NCBI RefSeq assembly: GCF_007680845.1
Contig: NZ_VEIY01000002.1
Span: 238,118-302,117, forward strand
DNA from: Curtobacterium pusillum
Lineage (GTDB): Bacteria > Actinomycetota > Actinomycetes > Actinomycetales > Microbacteriaceae
DNA length: 64,000 nucleotides
Reading direction: 5' to 3'
Shown here: one piece after another, positions 1-10,992 of the stretch
Layout: every line of letters starts with the position of its first letter
Numbering within the stretch: the first letter of the stretch is position 1
The notes under the pieces: model-generated
What the model was told of the DNA's origin: nothing
The model's input: the letters and a program-made list of their open reading frames with translations, nothing else
Databases searched by the model: none
Position numbers and translations under genes: made by a program

Positions 1-226
1 CCTGCAGGCGGGACTTCACGAGCTCGTTCGTCAGGGAGTCCGGGACGTAGTCGCCCGCGTCCATGATCGCCTTCGCCTGGACGCCGAGCGGGGTGCCGTC
101 CGCGACGTTCTTGCGGAAGATGTCGCCCGTCGAGACGGCGGGGATCCCGAAGGCCTCGGCGATGCGGCCGGCCTGGGTGCCCTTCCCCGCCCCGGGGGGT
201 CCGACGATGATGAGACGTGCGCTCAA
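1..226 (-). CDS. adk: Adenylate kinase (partial, C-terminus beyond window)
   Basis: Interconverts ATP+AMP and 2 ADP in the cytosol. The 75 visible residues read [20 protein letters not shown] at the N-terminus, containing the P-loop GPPGAGKGT, followed by the AMP-binding stretch [10 protein letters not shown]. The remainder lies beyond base 1. The start is inferred to be TTG (226-224), because it is the first start codon before the P-loop and overlaps the secY stop as TTGA, which implies translational coupling. Its position directly after secY matches the usual actinobacterial spc operon end (secY-adk-map). Confidence 0.95.
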   Translation of the reverse strand, partial: MSARLIIVGPPGAGKGTQAGRIAEAFGIPAVSTGDIFRKNVADGTPLGVQAKAIMDAGDYVPDSLTNELVKSRLQ

Positions 227-1545
227 CGGAGAAGCCCTTCGTAGTGACGCTGCTGCAGCTGCGAGTCGATCTGCTTCACGGTCTCGAGGCCGACACCCAC
301 GATGATGAGGATGCTCGCGCCGCCGAACGGGAAGTTCTGGTTCGCGCCGAAGAAGGCCAGTGCGGCCAGCGGGATGAGCGCGATGAGACCGAGGTACAGG
401 GAGCCGGGCAACGTCACCCGGGTCAGGACGTAGTCGAGGTACTCGGCCGTCGGTCGGCCCGCGCGGATGCCCGGGATGAAGCCGCCGTACTTCTTCATGT
501 TGTCGGCGACCTCTTCGGGGTTGAAGGTGATCGCGACGTAGAAGTACGTGAAGCCGACGATGAGCAGGAAGTACAGGACCATGTAGAACCAGTTGTCACC
601 CGAGGTCAGGTTGTTCTGGATCCAGGTCACCCACGCGGCGGGCTCGGTGCCGTCGGAGGGCTGGTTGAACTGCGCGACCAGGGCCGGCAGGTACAGCAGC
701 GACGAGGCGAAGATGACGGGCACGACGCCGGCCATGTTCACCTTGATCGGGATGTACGTGTTGTTGCCGCCGTACGTCCGCCGTCCGACCATGCGCTTGG
801 CGTACTGGACGGGGATGCGTCGTTGCGACTGCTCGACGAACACGACGGCCATCATGATGACCAGGCCGACGAGGATGACGAACAGGAACAGCTCGAAGCC
901 GTTCGACTGCTCGATCGCCCAGAGGGCCGACGGGAACTGCGCCGCGATCGACGTGAAGATGAGCAGCGACATGCCGTTGCCGATGCCGCGCTCGGTGACG
1001 AGCTCGCCCATCCACATGATGAGGCCGGTGCCGGCGGTCAGCGTGACGACCATGAGCATGATCGCGTACCAGCTGTCGTTCGAGATGATCGACGAGCAGG
1101 AGGCCGAGGCGTTCGTGCCGAACAGGGCGCCGGAGCGGGCGACCGTGATCAGGGTGGTGGACTGCAGCACGCCCAGCGCGATGGTGAGGTAGCGCGTGTA
1201 CTGCGTCAGCTTCGCCTGACCGGACTGCCCCTCCTTGTAGAGGGCGTCGAAGTGCGGGATGACCACGCGGAGCAGCTGCACGATGATCGACGACGTGATG
1301 TACGGCATGATGCCGAGCGCGAAGACCGAGAGCTTCAGCAGCGCGCCGCCGGAGAAGAGGTTGATGAGGTCGTAGAGACCCTGCTGCGACGAAGCGCTGG
1401 CGAGACAGGTCTGCACGGATGCGTAGTCGACGAACGGCGCGGGGATGTACGACCCCAGGCGGAACAGCGCGATGATCGCGAGGGTGAAGCCGATCTTCTT
1501 GCGAAGATCGGGGGTGCGCATGATGCGCGCGACCGCTCTGAACAC
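223..1545 (-). CDS. secY: Protein translocase channel subunit SecY
   Basis: Central channel of the SecYEG translocon in the plasma membrane; exports unfolded preproteins with SecA and inserts membrane proteins. The 440-residue length is normal for the family, with about ten hydrophobic segments and the conserved [13 protein letters not shown] stretch typical of the SecY cytoplasmic loop and TM region. The start is GTG with GGAG five bases upstream. It is separated from rplO by 147 bp that hold a strong hairpin and a TTGACA box, so it may have its own promoter in addition to read-through from the ribosomal genes. Confidence 0.97.
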   Translation of the reverse strand: MFRAVARIMRTPDLRKKIGFTLAIIALFRLGSYIPAPFVDYASVQTCLASASSQQGLYDLINLFSGGALLKLSVFALGIMPYITSSIIVQLLRVVIPHFDALYKEGQSGQAKLTQYTRYLTIALGVLQSTTLITVARSGALFGTNASASCSSIISNDSWYAIMLMVVTLTAGTGLIMWMGELVTERGIGNGMSLLIFTSIAAQFPSALWAIEQSNGFELFLFVILVGLVIMMAVVFVEQSQRRIPVQYAKRMVGRRTYGGNNTYIPIKVNMAGVVPVIFASSLLYLPALVAQFNQPSDGTEPAAWVTWIQNNLTSGDNWFYMVLYFLLIVGFTYFYVAITFNPEEVADNMKKYGGFIPGIRAGRPTAEYLDYVLTRVTLPGSLYLGLIALIPLAALAFFGANQNFPFGGASILIIVGVGLETVKQIDSQLQQRHYEGLLR

Positions 1546-1636
1546 GAGGACTCCGAACTTCTGGGACCGGCGGCCCGGAGAGGGGCCGTCACCGGTGTGG
1601 TCGGCAGGACCGACCTGGCCGGCGGACGCCGACCAC

Positions 1637-1642
1637 TGTCAA
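1637..1642 (-). promoter_or_regulatory. Possible -35 box for secY-adk
   Basis: A perfect TTGACA lies on the minus strand just past the rplO hairpin and about 90 bp before secY. I found no convincing TAnnnT at 16-19 bp spacing, so this is only a candidate promoter. Confidence 0.25.
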
Positions 1643-1653
1643 GGAAACCGTAA

Positions 1654-1685
1654 CGGCGGCCCGTGCGCAAACGCACGGGCCGCCG
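1654..1685 (-). terminator. Hairpin after rplO (terminator or attenuator)
   Basis: The arms 1654-1667 and 1672-1685 are a perfect 14-bp GC-rich inverted repeat with a 4-nt loop, 7 bp past the rplO stop. On the minus strand it is followed by TTACGGTTTCC, which is only moderately T-rich, so termination is probably partial and would lower secY output relative to the ribosomal proteins. Confidence 0.7.
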
Positions 1686-1692
1686 ACGGGGG

Positions 1693-2157
1693 TTACTGGG
1701 AGACGGTGCCGCCAGCAGCCGCGATCTTCTCGGCGGCGGACGCCGAGACCTTGTCGACCGCGACCGTGATCTTCACGCTGATGTCACCCTGACCGAGAAC
1801 CTTGACCTTCTCGTTCTTGCGGACGGCGCCCTTGGCGACCAGGTCCGCGACGGTGACGTCGCCACCGTTGGGGTAGAGCTCCGCGATCTTGTCCAGGTTC
1901 ACGACCTGGTACTCGACGCGGAACGGGTTCTTGAACCCGCGGAGCTTCGGGGTGCGCATGTGCAGCGGCATCTGCCCACCCTCGAAGCCGACCTTGACCT
2001 GGTAACGAGCCTTCTGACCCTTGGTACCACGGCCGGCGGTCTTGCCCTTCGAGCCCTCACCACGACCGACGCGGGTGCGTGCCTTCTTGGCACCCGCAGC
2101 GGGGCGGAGGTGGTGCAGCTTCAGCACCTGCACGCGCTCGTTCTTCTCGTCGCTCAT
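1693..2157 (-). CDS. rplO: 50S ribosomal protein L15
   Basis: Large-subunit protein that binds 23S rRNA late in assembly. 154 residues with the family's Gly/Arg/Lys-rich N-terminus ([19 protein letters not shown]), which threads into rRNA, and a globular C-terminus. ATG start overlaps the rpmD stop as ATGA, showing coupled translation. It is the last ribosomal gene before secY. Confidence 0.97.
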   Translation of the reverse strand: MSDEKNERVQVLKLHHLRPAAGAKKARTRVGRGEGSKGKTAGRGTKGQKARYQVKVGFEGGQMPLHMRTPKLRGFKNPFRVEYQVVNLDKIAELYPNGGDVTVADLVAKGAVRKNEKVKVLGQGDISVKITVAVDKVSASAAEKIAAAGGTVSQ

Positions 2158-2339
2158 GCGTCGACCTCCTCGACCTTCACGAGGTGCGCGACCGTCGCGA
2201 CGTACCCGCGGTTCTGGGCGTTGTCCTCACGCAGGACCGTACGGCCGATGCGCTTGAGACCCAGGCTGCGGAGCGTGTCGCGCTGGTACTGCTTCTCGCT
2301 GATTACGGACTTCGTCTGCGTGATCTTCAGCATCGCCAT
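2154..2339 (-). CDS. rpmD: 50S ribosomal protein L30
   Basis: Small 61-residue large-subunit protein, the normal bacterial length. It begins [13 protein letters not shown] and contains the core [13 protein letters not shown]. The frame is open further upstream, but that extension lies inside rpsE and is unlike L30. The chosen ATG (2339) overlaps the rpsE stop by one base (TGATG). Confidence 0.95.
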   Translation of the reverse strand: MAMLKITQTKSVISEKQYQRDTLRSLGLKRIGRTVLREDNAQNRGYVATVAHLVKVEEVDA

Positions 2340-3148
2340 CACGCACCTGCCTTCTCGGACGCGGCACGCAGAGCAGCGGCCTCGGCCTGGAGCAGACGAT
2401 CCGGGACGACCCGGTCGACGGGGAGACCGCGGCGGCTTGCGACCGCACGGGGCTCCTCGAGCTGCTGCAGCGCCGTGACGGTCGCGTGCACGATGTTGAT
2501 CGTGTTCGACGAACCGAGCGACTTGCTCAGGACGTCGTGGATGCCGGCGCACTCGAGGACGGCGCGGACCGGACCACCGGCGATGACACCGGTACCGGCA
2601 GCGGCCGGACGGAGGAGCACGACACCGGCAGCGGCCTCACCCTGCACCGGGTGCGGGATGGTGTTGCCGACGCGGGGGACGCGGAAGAAGTTCTTCTTCG
2701 CTTCCTCGACACCCTTGGAGATGGCGGTCGGGACCTCGCGGGCCTTGCCGTAGCCGACGCCCACCAGACCGTTGCCGTCACCGACGACGACGAGCGCGGT
2801 GAAGCTGAAGCGACGACCACCCTTGACGACCTTGGAGACGCGGTTGATGGTCACGACGCGCTCGAGGAACTGGCTGTCGCCACCCCGGCCGTTGCGGTCG
2901 TTGCCACGGCCGCCACCCTGCTGACGGTCGCGTCCGCCACCACGGCGGCCACGGTTGTCGGCGGAGTCGCGGTTGTTCGATGCCGAACCGGCGGCGGTCT
3001 CGACGGGGCGCTCGACGACCGGCACCTCAGGCTCCTTGGCCGCGGGGGCCTTGGCGCTCGTGGACTCGGCGTCGGTGGTCGCCGTGGTGTCGGCGGCCTC
3101 GGTCGCCTCGACGTTGGCGTCTTCGTTCGTGTTCGCGATGTCGCTCAC
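2339..3148 (-). CDS. rpsE: 30S ribosomal protein S5, long disordered N-terminus
   Basis: Small-subunit protein important for decoding accuracy and mRNA entry. The S5 core begins near residue 95 ([20 protein letters not shown]) and includes the [10 protein letters not shown] segment. At 269 residues it is clearly longer than the roughly 165-220 common in bacteria. The extra N-terminus is first acidic (Glu/Asp/Ala/Thr) and then RGG-rich ([16 protein letters not shown]), predicted to be disordered. GTG start overlaps the rplR stop as GTGA. Confidence 0.97.
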   Translation of the reverse strand: MSDIANTNEDANVEATEAADTTATTDAESTSAKAPAAKEPEVPVVERPVETAAGSASNNRDSADNRGRRGGGRDRQQGGGRGNDRNGRGGDSQFLERVVTINRVSKVVKGGRRFSFTALVVVGDGNGLVGVGYGKAREVPTAISKGVEEAKKNFFRVPRVGNTIPHPVQGEAAAGVVLLRPAAAGTGVIAGGPVRAVLECAGIHDVLSKSLGSSNTINIVHATVTALQQLEEPRAVASRRGLPVDRVVPDRLLQAEAAALRAASEKAGA

Positions 3149-3516
3149 AGGTTCAGCCCTCCTTCACGGGCACCATCGGCGATCGCGGCGACGCGACCGG
3201 CGTACTTGCTACCACCGCGGTCGAAGACCACGGCCTCGACGCCGGCGGCCTTGGCGCGCTCCGCGAGGAGCTCGCCGACACGACGGGCCTTGGCCGTCTT
3301 GTCGCCGTCGAACGAACGGAGGTCGGCTTCCATCGTCGACGCGCTGGCCAGGGTGTGACCCTTGGCGTCGTCGATGACCTGCACGAACACGTGACGCGAC
3401 GAGCGGGTGACGGCGAGACGCGGACGCGACTCGGTGCCGGTGATCTTCTTGCGGAGACGGTTGTGACGACGCGCCTTGGCGGCCGACTTGCTCTTGCCTC
3501 GGATTCCGATGGCCAT
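3145..3516 (-). CDS. rplR: 50S ribosomal protein L18
   Basis: Binds 5S rRNA and brings it into the central protuberance. 123 residues from [20 protein letters not shown], with the usual family length. Two starts are possible: GTG at 3522, which overlaps the rplF stop as GTGA, and ATG at 3516. I prefer ATG because L18 homologues normally begin at that point. The junction is almost identical to that of rplC/rplD. Confidence 0.95.
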   Translation of the reverse strand: MAIGIRGKSKSAAKARRHNRLRKKITGTESRPRLAVTRSSRHVFVQVIDDAKGHTLASASTMEADLRSFDGDKTAKARRVGELLAERAKAAGVEAVVFDRGGSKYAGRVAAIADGAREGGLNL

Positions 3517-3518
3517 GA

Positions 3519-4055
3519 TCACTTACCTGACTTTCCGGCCTTGCGGCGCACGATCTCGCCCGCGTAGCGGACACCCTTGCCCTTGTAGGGCTCGGGCTTG
3601 CGCAGCTTGCGGATGTTGGCAGCCACCTCGCCGACGGCCTGCTTGTCGATGCCGGTCACGGTGAGCTTGTTGTTGCCCTCGACGGCGAAGCTGATGCCCG
3701 CCGGCGGCTCGACCGTGATCGGGTGGGAGTAGCCGAGCGCGAACTCGACGTTGTTGCCCTTGGCCTGCACGCGGTAACCGGTGCCGACGACCTCGAGGCC
3801 CTTGGAGTAGCCCTGCGTGACGCCCACGATGTTGTTGGCGATGAGGGTACGGGTGAGGCCGTGGAGCGCACGGGAGGTGCGCTCGTCGTCCGGGCGGGTG
3901 ACGAGGACCTGGTTCTCCTCGAGCTTGGCCTGGATGGGCTCAGCGACGACGAGCGCGAGCTCGCCCTTCGGGCCCTTGACCGCCACGTTCTGGCCGTCGA
4001 TGGAGACGGTCACGCCGGCGGGGATGTCGATGGGAAGACGTCCGATACGAGACAT
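3519..4055 (-). CDS. rplF: 50S ribosomal protein L6
   Basis: Binds 23S rRNA near the sarcin-ricin loop and the elongation-factor site. 178 residues, normal length, with the repeated L6 fold. It begins [17 protein letters not shown] and ends with the conserved [13 protein letters not shown] motif. Lies 6 bp after rpsH. Confidence 0.97.
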   Translation of the reverse strand: MSRIGRLPIDIPAGVTVSIDGQNVAVKGPKGELALVVAEPIQAKLEENQVLVTRPDDERTSRALHGLTRTLIANNIVGVTQGYSKGLEVVGTGYRVQAKGNNVEFALGYSHPITVEPPAGISFAVEGNNKLTVTGIDKQAVGEVAANIRKLRKPEPYKGKGVRYAGEIVRRKAGKSGK

Positions 4056-4061
4056 TGTCGG

Positions 4062-4460
4062 TCACCACACGTAGGCGAGGACTTCCCCACCCACGCCCTT
4101 CTGCTCGGCTTCGCGGTCGGTGAGCAGGCCCGAGGAGGTCGAGAGGATCGCCACGCCGAGGCCACCGAGGACCTGGGGGATCTCCGTCGACTTCGCGTAG
4201 ACCCGGAGACCGGGCTTCGAGACGCGCTTGATGCCGGCGATCGAGCGTTCGCGCTCGGGGCCGTACTTGAGGTCGATCGTGAGGGTCTGGCCCACGCGGG
4301 CGTCCTCGATCTTCCACTCGCTGATGTAGCCCTCGCGCTTGAGGATCTCAGCGATGTTCTTCTTCAGCTTCGAGCTGGGAAGCGAGACGTCGTCGTGGTG
4401 CGCCGAGTTCGCGTTCCGCAATCTGGTCAGCATGTCTGCGACCGGATCGGTCATCGTCAT
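4062..4460 (-). CDS. rpsH: 30S ribosomal protein S8
   Basis: Binds the central domain of 16S rRNA; in E. coli S8 is also the repressor of the spc operon. 132 residues, exactly the usual length, from [17 protein letters not shown] to [10 protein letters not shown] longer frame exists upstream, but the start at 4460 (or 4454) matches the family. It is preceded by a 153-bp gap containing a perfect hairpin instead of an S14 gene. Confidence 0.97.
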   Translation of the reverse strand: MTMTDPVADMLTRLRNANSAHHDDVSLPSSKLKKNIAEILKREGYISEWKIEDARVGQTLTIDLKYGPERERSIAGIKRVSKPGLRVYAKSTEIPQVLGGLGVAILSTSSGLLTDREAEQKGVGGEVLAYVW

Positions 4461-4564
4461 GATGGTCGTCCATTCTTCGCCTGGTTTCGACACCCGTTCC
4501 ACGAATGCCGACCTGAGCGATCGGGTGATCCCGGGGCGAATCCCCTGGATCGGTGTGATCGTGC

Positions 4565-4600
4565 GTGCGGGCCGGAGGACGTGAATCCTCCGGCCCGCAC
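4565..4600 (-). promoter_or_regulatory. Perfect hairpin between rplE and rpsH
   Basis: Arms 4565-4579 and 4586-4600 form an exact 15-bp stem with a 6-nt loop, beginning 14 bp past the rplE stop. No T-run follows on the minus strand, so classic termination is unlikely. It could be an mRNA-stability element, an attenuator, or a binding site for an operon repressor such as S8. It sits where many actinobacteria encode the type-Z S14 protein. Confidence 0.65.
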
Positions 4601-4613
4601 CGCCCGAGATATC

Positions 4614-5204
4614 TTAGACCGTCTGCTCGGCAGAACGGAACGGGAACCCGAGCTGCTTGAGCAGCGCGCGGCCCTCGTCGTCCGACTTCGCGGTGGTCAC
4701 GACGGTGATGTCGAAGCCACGCACGCGGTCGATGCGGTCCTGGTCGATCTCGTGGAACACGGACTGCTCCGTGAGACCGAACGTGTAGTTGCCGTTCCCG
4801 TCGAACTGCTTGTCGCTGAGACCGCGGAAGTCGCGGATGCGGGGCAGGGCGAGGGTCACGAGCCGGTCGATGAACTCCCAGGCACGGTCACCGCGGAGGG
4901 TGACGTGCGCACCGATGGCCTGGCCCTCGCGCAGCTTGAACTGCGCGATGGACTTGCGGGCCTTGGTGACCTGGGGCTTCTGACCCGTGATCGCCGTGAG
5001 GTCCTTGATGGCCCCCTCGATGATCTTCGAGTCACGAGCCGCCTCACCGACGCCGGTGTTCACGACGACCTTGACCAGGCCGGGGACCTGGTTGACGTTC
5101 GCGTACCCGAACTGCTCGGTGAGGGCAGCCTTGATCTCGTTCTTGTACTTCTGCTTGAGGCGCGGCTCGACCTTGGTCGCCGGCGCGGCAGTCGTGTCGG
5201 TCAT
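4614..5204 (-). CDS. rplE: 50S ribosomal protein L5
   Basis: 5S rRNA-binding protein of the central protuberance. 196 residues: a short actinobacterial N-terminal tail ([20 protein letters not shown]) and then the L5 core with [14 protein letters not shown] and the [17 protein letters not shown] region. ATG start overlaps the rplX stop by one base (TGATG). Followed by the 153-bp hairpin-bearing gap. Confidence 0.97.
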   Translation of the reverse strand: MTDTTAAPATKVEPRLKQKYKNEIKAALTEQFGYANVNQVPGLVKVVVNTGVGEAARDSKIIEGAIKDLTAITGQKPQVTKARKSIAQFKLREGQAIGAHVTLRGDRAWEFIDRLVTLALPRIRDFRGLSDKQFDGNGNYTFGLTEQSVFHEIDQDRIDRVRGFDITVVTTAKSDDEGRALLKQLGFPFRSAEQTV

Positions 5205-5563
5205 CAGAGCTTCTCACCAGACTTCTTGGCGTAGCGGACGCGGACGGTCTTCTTGACCCCGTCCTTCTCCACCTCTTCGTTGCGGAAACCGACGCGGGTC
5301 GGCTTCTTGGTCTTCGGGTCGACGAGCGCGACGTTCGAGACGTGGATCGGGGCCTCGTGCTGCTCGATGCCACCGGTCTTCGAGCCGCGCTGCGTCTGGC
5401 CGACGCGGACGTGCTTCGTGACGAAGTTCACGCCCTCGACGACGACGCGGTTCTTCTCGCGGAGGACCTCGATGACCTTGCCCTGCTTGCCGCGGTCGCC
5501 GCCGCGCTCCTGCTTGGCACCCGTGATGACCTGGACGAGGTCACCCTTCTTGATGTTCGCCAT
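5204..5563 (-). CDS. rplX: 50S ribosomal protein L24
   Basis: Assembly-initiating 23S rRNA-binding protein. 119 residues with the N-terminal KOW motif ([27 protein letters not shown]) and the [16 protein letters not shown] segment. Three bases separate it from rplN. Confidence 0.97.
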   Translation of the reverse strand: MANIKKGDLVQVITGAKQERGGDRGKQGKVIEVLREKNRVVVEGVNFVTKHVRVGQTQRGSKTGGIEQHEAPIHVSNVALVDPKTKKPTRVGFRNEEVEKDGVKKTVRVRYAKKSGEKL

Positions 5564-5566
5564 GGC

Positions 5567-5935
5567 TTACAGCACCTCCGGCGCGAGCGAGATGATCTTC
5601 ATGAACTTCTTGTCACGGAGCTCGCGACCGACCGGACCGAAGATGCGCGTGCCGCGCGGGTCGCCGTCAGCCTTGAGGATCACTGCCGCGTTCTCGTCGA
5701 ACTTGATGTAGGAGCCGTCCTGACGACGGGTCTCCTTCTTGGTGCGAACGATGACCGCCTTGACGACGTCACCCTTCTTCACGTTGCCGCCGGGGATGGC
5801 GTCCTTCACCGTGGCGACGATGACGTCACCGAGACCGGCGTAGCGACGACCCGAGCCACCGAGCACGCGGATGGTCAAGATCTCCTTGGCACCCGTGTTG
5901 TCGGCGACCTTGAGGCGGGATTCCTGCTGGATCAC
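5567..5935 (-). CDS. rplN: 50S ribosomal protein L14
   Basis: Large-subunit protein at the subunit interface, forming bridges with 16S rRNA. 122 residues, the canonical length, beginning [20 protein letters not shown], the L14 signature region. First gene of the classical spc operon. The 31-bp spacer to rpsQ shows no promoter that I can recognise, so it is probably co-transcribed with the S10 operon. Confidence 0.97.
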   Translation of the reverse strand: MIQQESRLKVADNTGAKEILTIRVLGGSGRRYAGLGDVIVATVKDAIPGGNVKKGDVVKAVIVRTKKETRRQDGSYIKFDENAAVILKADGDPRGTRIFGPVGRELRDKKFMKIISLAPEVL

Positions 5936-5966
5936 TGCTGTCTCCTATTCCGAAGTAGGCCAGGGC

Positions 5967-6251
5967 CTACTTGGCCTTCTCGAGGATCTCGACCAGGCGC
6001 CAGCGCTTGGAGGCGCTGAGGGGACGGGTCTCGCTGATCACGACGAGGTCGCCGACACCAGCGGTGCCGAGCTCGTCGTGGGCCTTCACCTTGGACGTGC
6101 GGCGGATGATCTTGCCGTAGAGCGCGTGCTTCACGCGGTCCTCGACCTCGACCACGATGGTCTTGTCCATCTTGTCGCTCGTCACGTAGCCGCGACGCGT
6201 CTTGCGGTAGCCGCGAGCGGAGGCGGCGGAGTTCTTCTCTTCGTTCGCCAT
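5967..6251 (-). CDS. rpsQ: 30S ribosomal protein S17
   Basis: Binds the 5' domain of 16S rRNA early in assembly. 94 residues with an OB fold; the motifs [19 protein letters not shown] and [13 protein letters not shown] are typical. ATG overlaps the rpmC stop by one base. Last gene of the S10 group by the usual definition. Confidence 0.97.
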   Translation of the reverse strand: MANEEKNSAASARGYRKTRRGYVTSDKMDKTIVVEVEDRVKHALYGKIIRRTSKVKAHDELGTAGVGDLVVISETRPLSASKRWRLVEILEKAK

Positions 6252-6568
6252 CAGTTCTCCTCGGCGGTCTCGGCCTCGGTCGACTCGGCCGGCTTGTCAG
6301 CCTTCTTCGTCTTCTTGGCCTTGGTGGCGGTCTCGACGGGAGCGGGCGTGGCACGGATGCCGAGCTCGCGCTCGCGGAGGACGGTGTAGATACGGGCGAT
6401 GTCGCGCTTGACGGCACGGAGACGACCGTGGCTCTCCAGCTGGCCGGTGGCCGACTGGAAGCGGAGGTTGAAGAGCTCCTCCTTGGCCTTCTTGAGCTCG
6501 TCAGCAAGACGCTCGTTCTCGAACGTGTCGAGCTCCGTCGGACGGAGCTCCTTGGAACCGATCGCCAT
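6251..6568 (-). CDS. rpmC: 50S ribosomal protein L29, extended C-terminus
   Basis: Lies at the peptide tunnel exit near the docking site for signal recognition particle and trigger factor. The L29 core occupies about residues 5-70 ([34 protein letters not shown]). The total of 105 residues exceeds the 60-80 common in bacteria because of a C-terminal Lys/Ala/Thr/Glu tail. The start overlaps the rplP stop (TAATG). Confidence 0.96.
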   Translation of the reverse strand: MAIGSKELRPTELDTFENERLADELKKAKEELFNLRFQSATGQLESHGRLRAVKRDIARIYTVLRERELGIRATPAPVETATKAKKTKKADKPAESTEAETAEEN

Positions 6569-6987
6569 TATGCGTCGCCCTCCTCGCGCTTGATGATGCG
6601 TGCCTTGAGGGGCAGCTTGTGGATTGCACGGGTCAGCGCCTCACGGGCGATGTCCTCGGTGACGCCGGAGAGCTCGAAGAGCACACGACCCGGCTTGACG
6701 TTGGCGACCCACCACTCGGGGGAGCCCTTACCGGAACCCATGCGGGTCTCGGCCGGCTTCTTCGTGAGCGGACGGTCCGGGTAGATGTTGATCCACACCT
6801 TGCCGCCACGCTTGATGTGACGCGTCATGGCGATACGAGCGGACTCGATCTGACGGTTGGTCACGTAGGCGGGGGTCAGTGCCTGGATACCGAAGTCACC
6901 GAACGACACCTTGGTGCCACCGGTGGCCTGGCCTGAGCGCTTCGGGTGGTGCTGCTTGCGGTGCTTGACTCGACGGGGAATAAGCAT
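6568..6987 (-). CDS. rplP: 50S ribosomal protein L16
   Basis: Organises the A-site region of 23S rRNA. 139 residues, normal for the family, starting [19 protein letters not shown] and containing [14 protein letters not shown]. Two bases downstream of rpsC, indicating coupling. Confidence 0.97.
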   Translation of the reverse strand: MLIPRRVKHRKQHHPKRSGQATGGTKVSFGDFGIQALTPAYVTNRQIESARIAMTRHIKRGGKVWINIYPDRPLTKKPAETRMGSGKGSPEWWVANVKPGRVLFELSGVTEDIAREALTRAIHKLPLKARIIKREEGDA

Positions 6988-6989
6988 GG

Positions 6990-7799
6990 TTACGCCTCAA
7001 CTCCTGCGCCGGCCGGCGCGTCCTGCGGGGCCTGCTGCTGACGGCCACCGCGGTCGCCGCCACGACGGTCGCCGCCACGGTCCCCACGCTCACCGCGCGG
7101 GCCGCCACGACGCTCCGGGCGCGACGAACGCTGGTTCGCCTGCTCGCGAGCGAGCTCCTTGTTCGTGATGTCGCCCTTGTAGATCCAGACCTTCACGCCG
7201 ATGCGGCCGAACGTGGTCCGGGCCTCGTAGAAGCCGTAGTCGATGTTCGCGCGGAGCGTGTGCAGGGGCACGCGGCCCTCGCGGTAGAACTCCGAGCGCG
7301 ACATCTCGGCGCCGCCGAGACGACCCGACACCTGGATGCGGACACCCTTGGCGCCGGCGCGCTGAGCACCCTGCAGGCCCTTGCGCATGGCGCGACGGAA
7401 CGCGACACGAGCGGAGAGCTGCTCGGCGATGCCCTGCGCGACGAGCTGGGCCTCGGTCTCGGGGTTCTTGACCTCGAGGATGTTGAGCTGGATCTGCTTC
7501 TTCGTGAGCTTCTCGAGCTCGCTCCGGACGCGCTCCGCCTCGGCGCCGCGGCGACCGATGACGATGCCGGGGCGTGCCGTGTGGATGTCCACGCGGACGC
7601 GGTCACGGGTGCGCTCGAGCTCGATGCGGGCGACGCCGGCGCGGTCGAGGGTCTTCTTCAGGTACTCGCGCACCTTGATGTCCTCGGCCACGTAGTCGGC
7701 GTAGCGCTGACCGGGCTTCGTGCTGTCGGTGAACCAGTGCGAGACGTGGTCCGTCGTGATCCCGAGACGGAAGCCGTACGGGTTGACCTTCTGGCCCAT
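6990..7799 (-). CDS. rpsC: 30S ribosomal protein S3, RGG-rich C-terminus
   Basis: Part of the mRNA entry channel and its helicase activity. 269 residues: N-terminal S3 domain ([20 protein letters not shown]), KH domain with [12 protein letters not shown], and the C-terminal S3 domain ending near residue 218. After that comes a tail of about 45 residues dominated by Arg and Gly ([18 protein letters not shown]), resembling the tail on S5 in the same operon. The start overlaps the rplV stop (TAATG). Confidence 0.97.
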   Translation of the reverse strand: MGQKVNPYGFRLGITTDHVSHWFTDSTKPGQRYADYVAEDIKVREYLKKTLDRAGVARIELERTRDRVRVDIHTARPGIVIGRRGAEAERVRSELEKLTKKQIQLNILEVKNPETEAQLVAQGIAEQLSARVAFRRAMRKGLQGAQRAGAKGVRIQVSGRLGGAEMSRSEFYREGRVPLHTLRANIDYGFYEARTTFGRIGVKVWIYKGDITNKELAREQANQRSSRPERRGGPRGERGDRGGDRRGGDRGGRQQQAPQDAPAGAGVEA

Positions 7800-8191
7800 T
7801 ACTTGCTCGCCTTCTTGCTCGTCGCGGCAGCCTCGACCTCATCCGGCGTCGCGAGGACGACCGTGATGTGGCTGGTGCGCTTGTTGATGCGGAAGGCGCG
7901 GCCCTGGGCGCGCGGCTGGAACCGCTTCAGGGTCGTACCCTCGTCGACGAAGACGCGGCTCACGTAGAGGTCGCGCTCGTCGAGGAAGCTGTTCGTCGAG
8001 TCCGCCTTGACCCGTGCGTTCGCGATCGCCGAGGCGACCAGCTTGTACACGGGCTCCGAAGCGCCCTGGGGGGCGAACTTCAGGATGGCGAGGGCCTCGT
8101 GGGCCTGCTTGCCGCGGATCAGCTCGATGACGCGACGGGCCTTCTGAGGCGTGACGCGGATGTGTCGCACGCGTGCGATCGACTCCACCAT
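7799..8191 (-). CDS. rplV: 50S ribosomal protein L22
   Basis: Lines the polypeptide exit tunnel together with L4; its loop is a known site of macrolide-resistance changes. 130 residues, with [20 protein letters not shown] at the N-terminus and the tunnel hairpin region [19 protein letters not shown]. No insertion or deletion in the hairpin is evident by eye. Confidence 0.97.
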   Translation of the reverse strand: MVESIARVRHIRVTPQKARRVIELIRGKQAHEALAILKFAPQGASEPVYKLVASAIANARVKADSTNSFLDERDLYVSRVFVDEGTTLKRFQPRAQGRAFRINKRTSHITVVLATPDEVEAAATSKKASK

Positions 8192-8216
8192 TTCGTTCCT
8201 CCTCTGCGTCGCCGCG

Positions 8217-8498
8217 CTAGCGGCGACGGCCCTTCTTGTCGTCCTTCACGTGACCACGGAAGGTGCGGGTCGGCGCGAACTCGCCGAGCTTGTGACCGAC
8301 CATCGACTCGGTGACGAACACCGGGATGTGCTTGCGGCCGTCGTGCACGGCGATCGTGTGCCCGAGCATGTTCGGGATGATCATCGAGCGACGCGACCAG
8401 GTACGGATCACGTTCTTGGTGTTGGCCTCGTTCTGCGTGACGACCTTGCGGAGCAGGTGCTCGTCGACGAAGGGGCCCTTCTTCAGACTGCGTGGCAT
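8217..8498 (-). CDS. rpsS: 30S ribosomal protein S19
   Basis: Head protein of the small subunit, near the A-site tRNA. 93 residues, usual length, beginning [19 protein letters not shown] and containing [16 protein letters not shown]. Eleven bases from rplB upstream and 25 from rplV downstream. Confidence 0.97.
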   Translation of the reverse strand: MPRSLKKGPFVDEHLLRKVVTQNEANTKNVIRTWSRRSMIIPNMLGHTIAVHDGRKHIPVFVTESMVGHKLGEFAPTRTFRGHVKDDKKGRRR

Positions 8499-8509
8499 CT
8501 TCTGAACTC

Positions 8510-9349
<840 letters not shown>

Positions 9350-9367
9350 GATTTATCCCTCTGGTCC

Positions 9368-9667
9368 TCAGCCGACAGCCGTGAAGATGTCGATCGAACC
9401 GGACTTGAGCGTCACGATGGCACGCTTGGTGTCCTTGCGCTTGCCCAGGCCGAACTTGGTGCGGCGGGTCTTGCCCGGACGGTTCAGCGTGTTGATGCTG
9501 GCGACCTTGACGTCGAAGATCTTCTCGATGGCGAGCTTGATCTCGGTCTTGTTCGAGCGGGGGTCCACGATGAACGTGTACTTGCCCTGGTCGATCAGGC
9601 CGTAGCTCTTCTCCGAGACGACCGGCGAGATGATGATGTCGCGCGGGTCCTTGTTGAAGCCGCTCAT
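9368..9667 (-). CDS. rplW: 50S ribosomal protein L23
   Basis: Binds 23S rRNA at the tunnel exit and docks trigger factor. 99 residues, with [16 protein letters not shown] and the [20 protein letters not shown] region. Its ATG overlaps the rplD stop by four bases. Confidence 0.97.
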   Translation of the reverse strand: MSGFNKDPRDIIISPVVSEKSYGLIDQGKYTFIVDPRSNKTEIKLAIEKIFDVKVASINTLNRPGKTRRTKFGLGKRKDTKRAIVTLKSGSIDIFTAVG

Positions 9668-10323
9668 GCGGAGATCTCCTTCGCGGTCTTCGACGCGATG
9701 AAGGCGTCGAGTGCGCTCTTGCTGAAGACGAGCGCGTCAGCCTTGAGCACGTCGTAGGCGTTGAGCTGGCCGTACGAGAGCGCGTGGACGTTCGGCAGGT
9801 TGCGGATCGACTTGAGCGTGATCTCGTCGTCCTGCTCGAGCACGACGAGCACGTGCTTGACGGGCGCGACCTTCTCGAGGAGCGTGCGGGCGGTCTTGGT
9901 CGACGGCAGCTCGGCCGGGACGAAGCCCTCCACAGCGGAGATGCGGCCACCGCGGGCGCGGTCCGAGAGCGAGCCGAGCAGCGCAGCGGCGATCATCTTC
10001 TTCGGGGTGCGCTGCGAGTAGTCGCGCGGGGTCGGTCCGTGGACGACGCCACCACCGGTGTGCTCAGGAGCGCGGACCGAACCCTGACGGGCGCGGCCGG
10101 TGCCCTTCTGCTTGAACGGCTTGCGACCGGCACCGCGGACTTCGCCGCGGTTCTTGGTCTTGTGGGTGCCCTGACGCGCGGCGGCGAGCTGCGCGGTGAC
10201 GACCTGGTGGATCAGCGGGACGTTGGTCTCGACGTCGAAGAGCTCAGCGGGGAGCTCGACCGTGCCGGACTTGGTGCCCGATGCGTCGAGGACGTCGATC
10301 GTGGTTGCGGTCGTGGTGGCCAT
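9664..10323 (-). CDS. rplD: 50S ribosomal protein L4
   Basis: Assembly protein whose extended loop reaches the exit tunnel; in E. coli it represses the S10 operon. 219 residues, with the tunnel loop region [20 protein letters not shown] intact. An upstream GTG at 10329 overlaps the rplC stop (GTGA). I chose ATG at 10323 because MATTT is the more natural start; the junction sequence matches that before rplR. Confidence 0.95.
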   Translation of the reverse strand: MATTTATTIDVLDASGTKSGTVELPAELFDVETNVPLIHQVVTAQLAAARQGTHKTKNRGEVRGAGRKPFKQKGTGRARQGSVRAPEHTGGGVVHGPTPRDYSQRTPKKMIAAALLGSLSDRARGGRISAVEGFVPAELPSTKTARTLLEKVAPVKHVLVVLEQDDEITLKSIRNLPNVHALSYGQLNAYDVLKADALVFSKSALDAFIASKTAKEISA

Positions 10324-10325
10324 GA

Positions 10326-10979
10326 TCACTTACCCTTCACGGCGGTGCGGACGAAGACGGAGCGACCGCGAGCACCGGGGACGGCGCCCTTGACGAGCAG
10401 CAGACCCTTCTCGGCGTCGACGGCGTGCACCGTGAGGTTGAGGACGGTCACGCGCTCGCCACCCATGCGGCCGGCCATGCGCATGCCCTTGAAGACGCGC
10501 GACGGCGTCGACGAGGCACCGATGGAACCGGGCTTGCGGTGGTTGCGGTGCGAACCGTGGGACGCGGAGACGCCGGCGAAGCCGTGGCGCTTCATGACAC
10601 CCGCGAAGCCCTTGCCCTTGGACGTGCCGACGACGTCGACCTTCTGGCCCGCCTCGAACGTGTCGACGGTGAGCTCCTGGCCGAGGGTGTAGTCAGCGGA
10701 GTCGTTGGTGCGGATCTCCGTGAGGGTGCGGCGCGGGGTGACCCCGGCGGCCTCGAAGTGACCAGCGGCCGGCTTGTTGACCTTGCGCGGGTCGATGGCA
10801 CCGGCGGCGATCTGGATCGCCTCGTAGCCGTCGCGCTCGACGTTGCGGATCTGGGTGACCACGTTCGGGCCGACCTCGATCACGGTCACGGGGATGAACT
10901 TGTTGTTCTCGTCCCAGACCTGGGTCATCCCGAGCTTCTTGCCGAGGAGGCCCTTGACGGACTTGGTTGAATTCGCCAT
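10326..10979 (-). CDS. rplC: 50S ribosomal protein L3
   Basis: Early assembly protein that approaches the peptidyl-transferase centre. 217 residues, starting [20 protein letters not shown] and carrying the central-extension motif [19 protein letters not shown] and the [15 protein letters not shown] loop. The 13-bp gap to rpsJ suggests one transcript. Confidence 0.97.
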   Translation of the reverse strand: MANSTKSVKGLLGKKLGMTQVWDENNKFIPVTVIEVGPNVVTQIRNVERDGYEAIQIAAGAIDPRKVNKPAAGHFEAAGVTPRRTLTEIRTNDSADYTLGQELTVDTFEAGQKVDVVGTSKGKGFAGVMKRHGFAGVSASHGSHRNHRKPGSIGASSTPSRVFKGMRMAGRMGGERVTVLNLTVHAVDAEKGLLLVKGAVPGARGRSVFVRTAVKGK

Positions 10980-10992
10980 CAGTCCAGCCCCC

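Noticed and set aside
4461..4613. Hidden rpsN (type-Z S14) gene between rplE and rpsH
   Set aside because: 153 bp is too short for about 61 codons plus stop and shows no CxxC zinc motifs in any frame I could read.
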